DNA of 64,000 bases from Casuarius casuarius (lineage: Eukaryota > Chordata > Aves > Casuariiformes > Casuariidae), in assembly GCA_003342895.1 (NCBI GenBank), contig PTFA01000011.1, forward strand, positions 4,803,652 to 4,867,651, in the 5' to 3' direction. Made by a program: the position numbers and the translations under genes. Under the pieces are notes generated by a model. It was not told where the DNA came from. It saw nothing but the letters and a program-made list of their open reading frames with translations, and made no database searches. This document shows positions 49,348 to 62,720 of the stretch, one piece after another (positions within the stretch are counted from its first letter, which is position 1; the number at the start of each line of letters is the position of its first letter).

Positions 49348-52300
49348 CATTAAAAAGCCCTTATGAGGCACAAAAGTGCTCACACCTTAGAGCAGCTTAG
49401 TGACAGCAGTCTTTATAGGAGGCATTGCTTGTGTTTAAGTGGAGATATTACAGGGATACAAGACCTGGCAGCTTCCCCAGCTGTGTGCGTGGGCTGGCCT
49501 TCCAGTGCCCACAGTGGCCTCAGGCTTGAGAGCTGGCATGTTGCTGCGATATCCTTCTGCAGCTGCAGGCAGAGGGGACCCAAGCTGGGCTGAACAGAGG
49601 GTGGCTTATTGGCAAGGTACTCTTGCTAGGTGCTGGATTTTGGATTTCACTCCTTTTGGGGGTGCTATAAGCCAGGTCAGCTCTCTGACTCACCATGAGT
49701 CTTCATTTCCTTTTCCCAGCTCTGGGGAATCTGTTGCCCTTGCCTGTCTTAGATCACTAGCTCACCTTACTTGGTCTTAGGGCTTTTGATAGATACCCTC
49801 TTAATGTAGAGGAGATGGCATTTAGGGAAATCACAGATATAAAATGAGATCATGATATAATTTGATCTCCTTGCCTGTGCCAGCAACAAAAGTGCAAGAG
49901 GTAAGTCTGAGCAAGGAGGCCTCCTGTGCTAGAACATTTGTGTGGGTATGACATGCAGTGACAGAAAGAAATATTTTGCGGTAGGGAAAAAGGGGAAGGA
50001 GTTTACATTGTATTTGCTGATTATATGTTGAAATATTGCAAGTAAAGGGAGTCCCAGCGATACTGCTGCATCAAACTAATGCTAAATGTAGTGAAGAGCG
50101 CTGTTTTGCCAAAAAGTCCTGTCCCTGCTTTATTAGGCTATTGAGGAGAATGGAGTTTGTGCCACCTTATGACCCTGCTGAATCTGATGGTATGGTTTGT
50201 ACAGCTCCCTAAACCAACTGAAAATGTGAATTCAGCTATTTAGAACCAGCTTGTCTTTTTGGTGTCTAAATATTTGTAAGTACCTGAGTCCTACTTCCAT
50301 CACAGTGATACTATTCTGCAGCAGAAGGGAACGAGATGGGATCATACTGTCAGTGTGTATTCCCTTGGAAATGCAGCATAAGTAACTCTAACGGGCCTCA
50401 CTTCATATGAAAGATTTGAAGTAGTCTTTAGTTTGATTTTTCTCCCCCTTAGAATTCAATAAAATTTGGAAAAGGAAAGAAGTTTCCATGTTTGGTGACT
50501 TTTCATTTCTATGGCAGTGAAAAAGAACATATGGGACAGAAAAAAAGGGGAAGAGATGTTGACAGAATCACACGAGTCAGAAAATCTGTCATCTTTCCTT
50601 TCCACTTCACAGAGTAGCTCAAGTGGCTCTTGTGCTGCCTATATTTAAAAAAAAAAATATCAAGCTGCAAGTGGAAAGCATAAGCAGTTCTGGATTCACT
50701 TTCCCAATAACAAGAATGGAACTGGACACCTAACAAGGGCCAACTCAAACACTCAGGTATAAATCAATGATTAGGCAATGCAGGAGAGAAAATTCCTAGG
50801 CATGAAAAATGTCAGGGAATTCGGAAGAGTCTTTCTACCTCCTGAATTCTCTTCTTGCTCAGAAAAGATCTTTGGCCATTTATCNCTCATATTTGACAGC
50901 TTCTAAACCTGGGAAGGATAGTTAGAGACACTTCTGCTTTCTGTTTGCATATACCTATTTCTGTGGCCTGTGCTTGTTTCTTATTCTACTTTTTCTGAGC
51001 TCCAGGAAACTCTGAGACTTAAACTTCTTTATTCAGTACCTGCAGCTTGCACTGATCTTATATCCATACATCCACTCCCAGCTTTTTTTTTTTTTTTTTT
51101 TAATGGTTACAATCCTCTTCTTTTAAAGCTGGCTTAGTGAGCCCCAACCAGGACCTCCTTCAAGTGCTGGCTCTGTCACACTGGAGACTATTCAGTTTAT
51201 TTCTCTCTCCTCTTCTGCAGTGTGATCTCATGACAGGAACGTAGCAGAGAGATCTGATCATTGCAACACTTCCTCCTCCCTGTCTCCATGTTGCTACTGC
51301 AGTTCAATGCATCTGTTTTCTTTACTTTCCACCCTTCTTCTCCATCTGTCTCCCCCTCTGTTGAGACCAGTCATAAAAATCCTAAAACTATGTCATGAGT
51401 GTGTTGCTGTCTGAGTGTCAGGCAGTTAGCACAGATAGACAATATTTATTGATGGAGCTCACCTCCTGGGTTGTAATTGTACATCCATTCATTCTTAAAT
51501 CAGCTCAGAAGCATGTACCCCAGCTGCAGCTCAGCAAGCCGGCACCGAGGGAACACAAACTCTTCCAAACTCATGGGCTGCTATTCCTGTGAATGTGTTT
51601 GTCTTATGTGCTCACTGCTCTGTGAAACCTGGATGATTCAAAACCCACTGCCCAGAATGCCACCAAACCCAAGGACCTTCTCGGTAGAATTTAAAAATAT
51701 ACCAAATATATGGAGGCAATGAGGCTCAGATTATGATGAAGCATGAATCATTTTTCTTCCCTGGAGTGAGATTCTAGTTATTGGGACAGTACAGAGTTTC
51801 AGAGCCTGATTCTCCATTGCTTTTCACTGTGCGTTGTCCTTTACACCAGNTCAACATGAGAGGAGTTACAGCTTTTGGAAACAAGGAAGTTTTGGTCACT
51901 TTTTGCAGTACTGTGCAATAGCACAAGGTGGTGAACAGCAACTGTGAATGAANTCTCTACTCCGGTAAGCACAGACAAGGCTGAATCAAAAGTAGTCATT
52001 ATACTTAATGCCATTACTTCCTTAAATGGAGAGCTGACTTTTTATTTTGAATGTACTTGGTATTGCTAATGACTCTTTAGAGTTTAATAACTGAAATAAA
52101 AACAACAACGTACCATGGGAAAGAAATAGCTTCTATAGAAACAATCCTAGAAACTTCTAACTTGTCACTGAGATCTATACTGTTAGAATTTATCAGGGGA
52201 GCTGATCTCCAATGATCTGTTTTGTTTTTTTTTTCCCCTACACATATTTTCACACTGTGTAGAAGTTTCTGCACATCATTTCAAATGACAGTCTTTTTTG

Positions 52301-52683
52301 ACCTTTGCTTGGGAGGGCTCAGAAAAGTTGTTGAACTCTTTAGACTTGTGAACTTCAGTTGAAATGCCCTAGAGTTTTGTTCAATTAAGAAAACATTATA
52401 TAGAAATAAATTACTTCAAACTTGAAGCAGCACTGAGAGGGACCAAATGTCATGTCTCCACCCCCTTCCTAGGAAAACTTAAGTGCTTGACTTCTGGCAG
52501 TCAGTCGTTCCAGAGGCTTCATGCTGCAAAAGTGAGTATTAACTCAAAGGAGGGCTACCTTTCAACTCTTCCCTTCTCCCATCCATGCAGTCTTTATCTT
52601 TAACCAGCTGTGTGTATAGGTTATTTTCCTGGTAATGATTCCTTATGTTGCTGCCCATGTTAACCAACCCTNGACTGAAACTT

Positions 52684-52720
52684 CTGTCTGTGTGTGTCTG
52701 TGTGTGTCTGTGTAAGTGTG
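52684..52720 (+). repeat. TG-rich microsatellite (tgtctgtgtg units)
   Basis: An imperfect TG repeat organised as repeated gtctgtgtgt units, ending in taagtgtg. Confidence 0.85.
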
Positions 52721-52913
52721 TAACTAGTTGCAGTAAGACTCTAAATTACTAGACATTGGTCATTAACAGCCAAGCCCTAATGAACAGGAGTGCAGGTAGA
52801 CAGATGTATGTGGTCTGTGCTGCTGACAACAATTATTTCTTGTAGGGAAGGCGAGAGGTGCCATGCTGAAGGTTTCCCACCTATTCAGGCTCTTCTTCCC
52901 TTATTGCTGCTAG

Positions 52914-53078
52914 GAAATAACCCTCATCCAAGGGTGCACCCATGCGGTCACTGCCATGGCTGTGGAGGGGGAGAGGGTGGGCCTGGTGCGGGCAAGGACC
53001 TGCACCACATACGATGCTGAAATTCATGGAGTAATTGATAGATTAGTGTTTTTTCGGAGAGATGGATTCTTGTCACAG
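52914..53078 (+). other. Unassigned exon-like open segment
   Basis: A 165-bp segment bounded by an acceptor-like site (cttcccttattgctgctag, ending 52913) and a donor-like site (tcacag|gtagag at 53079), open throughout in one frame (55 codons, phase 0-0). The translation includes GCTHAVTAMAVEGERVGLVR and then DAEIHGVIDRLVFFRRDGF, which has a protein-like composition. I recognise no family and see no partner exon nearby. Chance, a pseudogene fragment or an unannotated exon are all possible. Confidence 0.2.
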
Positions 53079-56000
53079 GTAGAGTTTTCCTTTTGGGACT
53101 CTAGGGCACGTGTGGGAGGAAAATAGCTCAAATGAGGCAGAATGCAAAGTGCTGTTAGTGAGCNGGGACCTAGGTCCTGGTACATGGGTTTTCCTGGCTA
53201 CTCAGGGGGAAGGAGCTGGGGACAGGTGGGGACATTTAATCCACTGACAGCACCAGGGGCAGCTGTCCCAGAGGGAAACAGTGTCGTGTCATGCCGTGCT
53301 GGGGAGGGCTGTGAGCTGTAAGTGTTGTGGGGCCAATTTGATATTTTTTTTATTGATGAAAGGGCTCAATCAGTTTTTCCCGCTTGCATTTTGGAGGTGT
53401 TAACAGCTTTGTGAGCCATTTCAGTGTAGGAGGAATGAAGCCCCTTACCGTTTTGCCTTGGGTAAAGATCCTAGGGACTCCCTAAGGGGTATTTTCTCCT
53501 TTGTCCTTGTCCCAGTGCTGCCGCTATCCCGCAGCAGTGCCTGGAGCTGCTGGGGAACCACCGGGCTGGCATACACAGCCAAGCACCACTGGAGCCCTGA
53601 GCAGATAGGCAACAGCCCTCACGTCTTGGGGTGTGGGAGGGAGGAGAGGGGCTGCTTTTGTTTGTGTAGCATCGTATACACCTGTGGAGTGCTTACCCAG
53701 CTGGGTCTTCTCAATATGGGTTTTTACTCCTACGGTGTACGGGTGTTTTACACACATGTGGCAGTGCTGAAGCCCCATTACTCACCGGAATGATGTTTAA
53801 GAGGTTAGTTTTGCCTCAGAAGACTTGGCTTACTCATGAGCTGGTTTTGTAATCCCTCTCCCAACCCATCCCATATGGCAGTTATAATCAGCAGAGCTAC
53901 CTGCCTGTGAGACCTCAGTATGGAGAAAAGGGAGTTATTTTCAGCATGGTCTCTCTCGTTGCAGACACATGAACAAACTACTCTGAAGTATGGCTCCAAT
54001 TTCTGGTGCGCAGGCAATGACTGTAATTCTGACATTGCAGCAAGTCTCCTTAGGCATGAAAGGCCTGGAATGATTAGAACAATTTAAAAATTGTCTCCTA
54101 TATACTTTCAAAATGCCTTGTTTGTGCAATACGTGATTTCTAGCCCTCAGATACATTGATTTTTATTTTCAAAGCCTGTTTAATAAATGTACTCTAGCTT
54201 GGACTTCACACTGGCTCAGACTTGTCAGAGCCCAGGTGCTCCTTCAGCAGGGAGTAAGCTGCCGCCCTGCCTGTCAGATTTGAGCTCTAGATTTGCTCTC
54301 CTTTGCTCCTCCACAGGCGTGCAGGAGCGTGACTGCACTGACAAACACATGAGCTTTGTGCCCATGTGGACATTGCAGCTGGAAATCCTGTGTGGTGCAG
54401 GTTTGGGGTCCCTCTTGCATACTTCATGAAGCATTCAGCTGCTGAGGTGGATCTATTCTGCCCTTTGAGATTTTCCCACCTTTAGCAGTGTGTCAGAGCC
54501 TCCTAATGCACCGTGCTATGTAGCCTGTACCTGCTCCCTATTCTGGACTGTGCGGTGAATCTCCCAGGATACCCTTTGGCTGCTTTTCAACAGTTGGTGG
54601 TTGCCTGATGCAAATGGCCCTGTGTTCACATTAGTGGTAAGGCTTCAGGTTTGGGTTTATTTTGGAAAGGAAGTGCTCCAGAGGAGGAATGGGGGCTGAC
54701 TCCAGTCCTCAGTGAAAGCCTGCTTTGCTGCTCTGGCTTTTCTCTTTCTCTTAGGCAATTCTTTCATCTGTGCTCTGTTTTCTTGCCTGCACATTAGTCT
54801 GTAATGTGTTTCTCCTCCATCAATTTCCTTGTACAGCAAAGGATAAGAGAAGGCAGAACAGCTATCACTTCATAACCTTCCTTACCCCCTAAAGGATCTT
54901 TAAATGAGCTCTTTTGTCCAGTTATACAAAATAAATCAAATTAAACCTTCTGCTGAAAGTAACTCTTATTCTTTGTGCATGGTGTGCATTGTGTTGTAAG
55001 TGAGAACAGTCAGACCGTGGAGCAGAGTGAGTAGAAAGGATGGTTCAGAGGAGTGCTACTTGATTTATCTTCTGTTGAATCTAAGCTGCTTAATTTTATT
55101 TTTCTGTCTTGTTTGTAGGGTTAGAGCTTGGAGTGTGTTTCTATTGCTTTTTGGTATTCTTCTCCAGTCACAGAGAAAAGGGGAGCAGCAGAGTGAACTG
55201 GTCATAAAATGCTTAACTCCACATTCGGTGAGCTGGAGACATTGGGGGAGGCTTGGCACACACCAGGGTATTTAGCAAGGAGAAGCAGGAAACATGGTGG
55301 TGGTCAAACTTTGCATAACTTGTATTTGTGGAACATAGAGAGAGCAGAGCCTATATCCTAGGCCATGTCTAAAGCAAGGGGAAGTCTCCCTTAAAAGATC
55401 TAAAAAGATGTCCACCAATACTACTCAAAAGTTTTCCCTACTTTTTGTAGCCTTTAAAAATGCTGTACTTGCAAATCCTCAGTCCTCCTGGCTGTACACG
55501 CCTGGTGCTGATGAACATCATCACACTGGTCTAACAGAAGGATCCTGTGTGCACAGACATAGAGTGCTGTGCTGCCCCTGTATGGGACGGAGACAGCAAA
55601 ACATCCTGCTCTCCGTCTCTGTGCTCAGCTCCTGGGAGGTGTCAGCAGCTTCAAAGTGAGCTTGAGCCTCTGTTAGTTGGATCTGAGCTGTGATGAGTTC
55701 AAGCAAGATGGTTTCAAGGCTCCCTGCCACTCTTAGGAGAAAACTATTGAACCTTTGTCTCTCCCTGTTCTCCTCCTGCATCCACTTTTCTGATTTGCCT
55801 CGCTTTGTAGCCTCTTTGCAGAGCTTTCCTTTTCTTCCCCAGACTCCAGTATGTGATTCCCCCACCCTTTCTAGCTATCTCTGTTTTTTTTGCCCTAACT
55901 CTTCCCCTCTGCCTGTATGTCTGACTTTGTAAAGCCTTGTTGAATCTCTGCAGTATTTGTGGGAACAACTGTGCTGTAATTGGTTTTATAATTACAGACG

Positions 56001-59000
56001 CAAAAAAGCAGTCAGTGAAGGTGAACGTTGTGGAGATAAGCTTCCTCTGACTCCTCTGTGGCCATGTCTCCCAAGTTCCTGAGCATCGGGAAAAGGGGCT
56101 AAATGATGGTGCTTGCCTTTGAAAGTGCAATTTTGGTAGCAGTGCTTGAACCACAGGCTACTTGCATAGCACTGGTATGGCCTAGCACCAGCTTTGAAAA
56201 CACTCTTTGTTCCCTTCTCTTGTTTAGTGTGCTGAATGGCACCCCAGGACCTCACCCAGGTCTTGGGTGCTTGCTTCCCTGGACTTCTGGTTTTGTACCT
56301 GTAAAATGGAAAAAAGACCTACTTGCCTTCAGACAATTAGTTAATATTTCTTCTATGCCTTGAAAATAAAATGAGAGAATTTTGTCAAAATGCAAAAGGC
56401 CGTCAATGAGTTAAGAAACTGAGTCCAATGGTAAGCTAGTGTCTAAAAAATAAGGTCATGCTTATCTGTTATAGATATCTTGCTTGGAAAAGTGGTTTGG
56501 GTTCTAAATGATCAGAGCATACTTGCTGTCAAAATAGATGTGGAAGAGAAATCCACAGCCTGAAAGCTCTTAACTTGAATTTTTACCATCTTAATTCCTG
56601 CTTCTTTGCACTTCCACAAGCTAAAGGCNGGCTGCAAACTTCAGAGCTGAGCGTTGTGATGACAGAGCATGTGAACCCTGCATTGACCAGCATAGAGCTG
56701 TTGAGCGAATTCAGCACTGTCTTGCTAATCGTGGTAGAAGGGCTGGAAGAGCCCAGCTTAATTAGGATAGAAAATAAGCTTCAGGAACTGATATTAAGGG
56801 ACTGTTAATGTCTTTTCAGACTTCTCCCAGGGAAGATGGGCCAGATGCTGGACTGCACTTCATTTTGTTACTAAGTAGAGCTGACTAAGCTTGCTGCTGG
56901 TGCTATTCTCCTTGAAGAGATCTCTTCTTGCACCTGATTGGGTGCTGATTTGTTCTGAGCCCACCTGGTCCCAAGTAAGTTCCTAGTTACCTCCAAGAAA
57001 CAAGGTGCATGTGAAAGCTTTTGGTTGTTTTTGCTGTGGGTAGAGACACAGCTTTGCTCCTGCTGATCAGCTGTGTGTGTTTGTGGAGCGGGTATCTTCT
57101 AGTGACTGCTAGTTTAGAAAGAAATGAAGTGCATCTAAGACTGGCTGATTTCTTATCTCATGGCTGTGACTATTTTATGCAGCTCTGTACTGCGAAATAA
57201 GGGAACCCATGCTTGGCCAAAAGTGAGTTGCTCAGCAGATGCTTTCTGTCATAAAAATTAGACACAGCTCTTGCATCTTGGAGTGCTGCCAACAGAGAGC
57301 TAGCTATTGCATTAAACGTCTACTACCAGTCATGATCTAAACTGAAAGCAGGAAGATTAATAGTTCTTAGCTTTATCTTAGCAGTCAGTGCTTTTTGTGG
57401 CATTAAACATATTTTTCTTCTTTAAACCCAAATAATAAAAAAGCTGTGCTGAGTTTCAAATCAATGACTGTATGGGAAGAATGGAAAAAGTTTAATTTAG
57501 GAAAAGAAACAAATTACTGTGCTTGTATAGAAGCTATCTTGTTTTAAAGTAGAAAAGGAAACAAATTCTATTAATGCTGCTCATCTGTTATGTAACAATT
57601 CTTACCTTCAAAACNGTAGTTTAATTTTATGTGCCCTAAGGTATGGATACAATTGATTTGAACTCCTAGTGGATGAAAAATAACACTACTCGATACGCAT
57701 CTTCTTTTGACTTTTTACTCTGTCTTGACCAAGATTTTTAATATATACTTGTACTAAGTAGTTTGACTAATCAAGCACAGTATTTTTTTTCTTACCTGAA
57801 AATATTTCCCTCTGAAATTTTCCTGAGTTGCAAAGTTCATATTTAAATAGTAACTCATTGGAACATGAAGTAGACTCTAGGAAACTCCAGCCTTATTAAG
57901 TTCTGAGGGTATAAGGTTGCTTTCAGTTGTTGCTGTGTGTTATGAGTTAAGGATTTGACCTCAGAAAGCCTGCTTTGAATTGAATCAGTAACCTTGACTG
58001 TTCATGCCAGTGCTGCTGACTTCTACCTGTTTTAGTCTCTGCAACCTTTCTTCTTAGCCAAATTGTGTATCATAAAGGCTTTCACCTCTAGAATTGTCAT
58101 AGGATGTCTAGAAAGCCTAGATCAAATAAGAGTTTGTTGCTTTTAAAAAAGCTTAGTCTTCCTGATTGAGGAGAAAAATTAGAAAAATCTGACCCAGGTG
58201 AGTAGTAGGCTCCCCAGAAGGCACATGAAAAATCCTTCTCTAAGAAAAAAAAAAAAAAATCTGTTTAATTCATTTCAGGATTTTGCAGGGGAGGAGATAT
58301 CATTACATTCCTGATATTTTTAGTAGTTCTGATACTGGAAGTACTGTGCCTGTAGCAGAGCAGCACTTTTCAGAAGAGCAATACCTGAGAGACCAGCTAG
58401 TACCGTCTATTGTTCGGGGACTGGAGTGCTTGTGGCTGACTGATGTGACCAGTGGGTGACTGCTGACCCATTAGCTATCAACTTGAGAACAGTTGTTCCT
58501 GCACTGGCACAACTCTCGTTTACAGATTGGCCAGGGTAAGAGTGCTGTGTTTATGCTTAATCCTTACAAGGCTGCTATGAGATTCTCTTCATGGTTTTCT
58601 GGCATCATTTACTCTTTGATGTGTAGAGTTCAAAAAAAAAAAAAAAAATCCCTTCTTTCCAATAGCTGCAGTAGCTATTTTCTATGTCCCTTCTGCAAAA
58701 CTGAAATGCAAAGGCCAAATAGTAATGTGTACTTGCCCAGAAATAATGTGCTGAGTCTGTAACTACTGGAGAAAATACTTTGGCGCAATTATTTCTGCGT
58801 ATCTCTCTGGCACCAGGAATAATTAGCACCAGCTGAAGGTAGTGACTGCCAAAAGCGCATTTGGAGGAGGTGGGTGTTTCTGGGTGGTACAATCATGCAT
58901 TAGCAAGTGTGACTGCATCGCCTAAACAAAAGTATGTTCAGATCCCCGTGTCCTTTATAGGGATGTGTTGTCCTCAAGAGGAAAGGACACCAGTAAAGTA

Positions 59001-62000
59001 CCTAGCAGGCAGGAAAGGCAAAGAACTGAGGAAGGAATATTGAGGTGTATTTCACTGCCTGCTGTTAGCAAAAAGCGTCCATCTGAATTAGATACAGTGT
59101 TCATAGATGCTTCAGGAGTCATTTTCTGTAAAAGCTGAAGAGGGAGCAGGTCAGCTGCTCCAAATCCTGTTCTCTAGATGTTAAATCTAAATTAACAGGT
59201 GGGTGGGCTGAAAACAGCAACCGGAAGGACATCTGCAGTAGAAATAGGGATCCAGGCAGCCTTGAGCAAAGCAAAGGTTATAAACCCTCCTCCCCAAATG
59301 TGCGGGTGGACACACACACACATGCGTTCTTGTGGTAAGTACAGTCAGGAAATGGACATAAATTTTTCTGTTTACTGAGAATGAGCTCTGACAGGACAAA
59401 GAACTGCTTGTGAAAAATCTTCTCTCATGCATAAAATCTTGCAGTTTCTTTCTTAGTCCTTGAATTCAGTGATAGACTTTTAACAGTGAGCAGCCCCAGT
59501 GGGTGCCTGTGTACTTTGTGGTGAGGGGAAAGTGCAGAAATCTTAACCTTTATGCAATTGAAAGGGGAAATCAATGTTTCTCCAACACATCACATGCATG
59601 ATATAAATGCTAGAGATGAAATGATATTGTGTGGGGATGTGTGGTAAACTGTTTGGCACAGTGGATCTATTAGAGAATGAGTGATGAGATGCAATCAGAC
59701 ACCAAGAAATCATGGTCACAACCTGCAAGTGCTTTTAATAGGATAACTATCTGCTTGTTAGCTTGGGTTTTGTAGTTGCGTCTTCCACCACTGGGGTGTT
59801 GAAGGATGAGCAGATACAGCTCAGTGAAAAGGATACAAAAGAAACAACCCTGCATCTTGAGAAATATTTAGCAGCTTAATTAGATTCAGAGTATAATACT
59901 GTTAACAGTGCATAAATGACAGCTATTTTCTGTTTATCTACATATTGTTTCATTCTTTGAGTCTAATCCATTATTATTTAAATATGAGTATCTTGAGCAT
60001 GTTTTCTCCTCAAAAGCAACCCTTATTTTTTCCTTCCAATTTGCTTTCACAAGGTATTGTCAAACTTCTTACATGTAAGAGGGAAAGCAGTATATTCTAC
60101 TCTTCGTCCATCATAAAGGAAAAAGTGGGAGAGAGGAAGTCCTGCTCCTAGATATCCAGTTTTCCCATAGATATCCAATTTTATGTGTCGGTATTCNGGA
60201 AGCATGTGACAAACAGAGATCTTCCCTCTGAAACATTTCAGAGGGGTTTTCTTTGCTGCCTGTTGGAAAGCTGGATTCCATGGCTCTTTCTGGAGAAAGT
60301 AGAGCTGTACCGATGTTTAAAAAAATTATTTTCTTTCAGCATAATACTGCCATTGCTGAGGTCATGGGGGCTGCAGAGGCTGTACTCTGCGATGGTGGTG
60401 AAGTGCTTTAGGTTACACTGAGCATGAGCAGAATTCCATTCTGCCACATCCTACCATCTTCAAGATTTAGCTATGTTACTGCTCACTAGAGGTATGCTGC
60501 GTGACAAGTAAGATTTCTGTTATATCCGCAGATGGGTTAAAATCAACAGTAAAGCAAAAGCACAGTTTTTAGTACTCCTGAGTAATATCTCATTTGGATC
60601 TTGATGTGAAAGCAGAATACAGTAAGTTTCAAGTGGCAGAAACAGGTTAGTTAAATATATCAAGTTTCAAATCCCATCATGTTGCAAGAAATGCCTCTGA
60701 TAGCTGTTTTGTCAGCTGGTAACTAGTGGGGAAAAATACAAAAATTATTAAACTCTAGAGCTTGGAGTACAGGGGAGGGAGAGGTGGAGAGAGAAACAGT
60801 GGTGATGGCTTCTTTCTGGATTTTCTTGTCTAGTACAAAAAGCTGAAAGCTTTCTGGAAGAAAAACAGCAAAGACCAGCAATAGCTTTCCTGAACTAAGG
60901 GTGTGTACAGTCATCTGACATCTCAGCTTCCTTGTGCTGTCCCTAAGCTGCTGGCCCATATGCCAAATAAGAGCCTCTTTGCAGGAGACTACTGCTGCTG
61001 CTGACAGTGGAGTTCGTAGCTCTGATAAGGACCCTGAGTCCCTATGCCTGTTAGATAGCACTGAATGGCTGGCAATGAATGCAGACACACAGCCTAAATC
61101 CATTTATCCTGCAAAGTGCAAAACCCTAGTGCAAAGTATTAATTTTTTTTTTTAAGTATTATGTCCCTGGGTCCTGTTGTGGCTCTTAGTTACTCATCTG
61201 CACTAGGGGGTAAACACCCAGGGGCCTGCTAGTACCCTTAGATGTTAGTAAAGGTGCACAGCTAGTTTGGAGGCAAGGGCTGTTTTCCCTATGTCTTAGT
61301 GCTGTGGTTTGGCATCCAGAGTGCGCAGACCAAGACTGGCTAAGGTGTCGTCTCTGAGGCTTACAGGCAGCCCCCCAAAGGACTTGTTCTTTGTGGCTGT
61401 TTTTAATCAAATCAGCTGGCCAGGGATGGCAGTGGTGGGTTCCAGCTTCTTTCAGCCCTGCTGGCATTGGGGACAGGACTAGAAGCTCTGGGGGAAGGTC
61501 TGGAGGTGCCAGCCAGTGCGCATCCCACAGGATCCCCTCCCCAGGTATATATTGCAGACTGAGATCACTTCCTCTGTCCTTACTGGAGAAGCTGCTGCAG
61601 GGCCTTTTCAGGGGACACGTGCTACCAGTACTGTGCTCAGTCCCTGCTTTCTTTCTTGGCTGGAAAGAGGGTGCACAGCCCTAGCAATTGAGGCAGTAAA
61701 GAAAAGACGTGGACCAGCTGCCCTGACAAGCTGGAGTCATGTCACTCCTGAGGCAGTGCCTTGGAACACCAGGCACTACACATGCACCCAAACCATGGGA
61801 GGTGCTCCAGCTGTATGGCTGTTTCCCTTGGGGCTACATCCATGTCTGCTCCAGATGTGCAATGGCAGAGGGCACAGGACACTGGCTCTCTACAAAACCT
61901 GAAAGCCCTTGAGTGCCTGGCCTGCTGCTGGAGGCTGCAAGGGCATCCTGCAGAGATGCCTTCCTCTACGGGAGCAGGTGTCCATGGAGAAGGCAGAGCT

Positions 62001-62665
62001 GTGACTGCACTCAGCTCTTTGGTAGAGGGTGGTACTAGATACCTTCAAAGCTCTTTCCCTTGGCTGGGGATGGCTTGACTCTGTGGTGCAGGCCTGTGCT
62101 GAACTAATAAAATGGAGTCTTAATTCAAAGGTATATTTTCAATCTGATTTGTGATAGGGATCAAAGCATGTGTAAGGTTTTACTTAGAACTTCATTGGTG
62201 ACTAAGGATTGCTTGTTTTTTGTTTCTTTGTTCTGTCTAAAGAGCAATTCAACACCGAGCTTCTTTATAGGTTCTGATTCTGTCAGGACTTACAGTTCTG
62301 CATAACTCCAAATGTGCAAGTATTTCTTTCATGTTTAAGGAAATACATGTGTGGTTCAAGCTAGGCAGCTGTGCAAATCCCAGCTGGATCAGGGCCTCAA
62401 CGAGTATACACTACCTCCTTTTCCAGAGCAAAACTGATCGCAGATGATCTGTTTCTTTAAACCTGGGGCAACTTTTGCTCCCAATACTACTGATACAAAA
62501 GTTAAGAGTCGTAATGTAGATGCAGAGTCTTGGTGCTTTTCCTTAAATACAACAAATGTCACTTCAGTCATATAAATTTATACAAGTTTAAAAAAAGAAA
62601 GACATATTGCACTTTTCAGTTTGTTGGTATTTCATACTTATCATTTCCCTGAAATTGGTTATTTC
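53079..62665. other. Intergenic between CD200R and HTR1F, no gene recognised
   Basis: Mixed composition: GC-richer at about 53160-53700 and 61380-62080, AT-rich elsewhere. An isolated + strand frame at 56575-56808 has a helical, acidic-hydrophobic translation but no recognised relatives or clear splice sites. The left-hand end of the HTR1F 3' UTR should lie somewhere before 62720. No other genes were found. Confidence 0.4.
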
Positions 62666-62685
62666 AAAAAAAAAAAAAAAAAAAA
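62666..62685 (+). repeat. Poly-A tract (20 A) just 3' of HTR1F
   Basis: A run of 20 A on the + strand, i.e. a T-tract on the HTR1F sense strand, beginning 36 bases downstream of the HTR1F stop and so within its expected 3' UTR. Confidence 0.85.
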
Positions 62686-62720
62686 CAATGAGTATGTTCT
62701 CCTTATATGAACAAAAGCTC

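Larger units (their letters stand above)
44231..52683. other. Intergenic, no gene recognised
   Basis: No supported genes. Contents noted: a 16-bp tandem duplication at 48029-48060, a 33-T run at 49315-49347 and a T-rich run near 51085-51101. An isolated open frame at 48875-49105 (+) has no recognised relatives. Confidence 0.4.

Noticed and set aside
55521..56154. Overlapping - strand frames of 114 and 136 codons
   Set aside because: Low-complexity Lys/Arg/Glu-rich or Ser/Phe-rich translations from a pyrimidine-rich + strand, with no motif.
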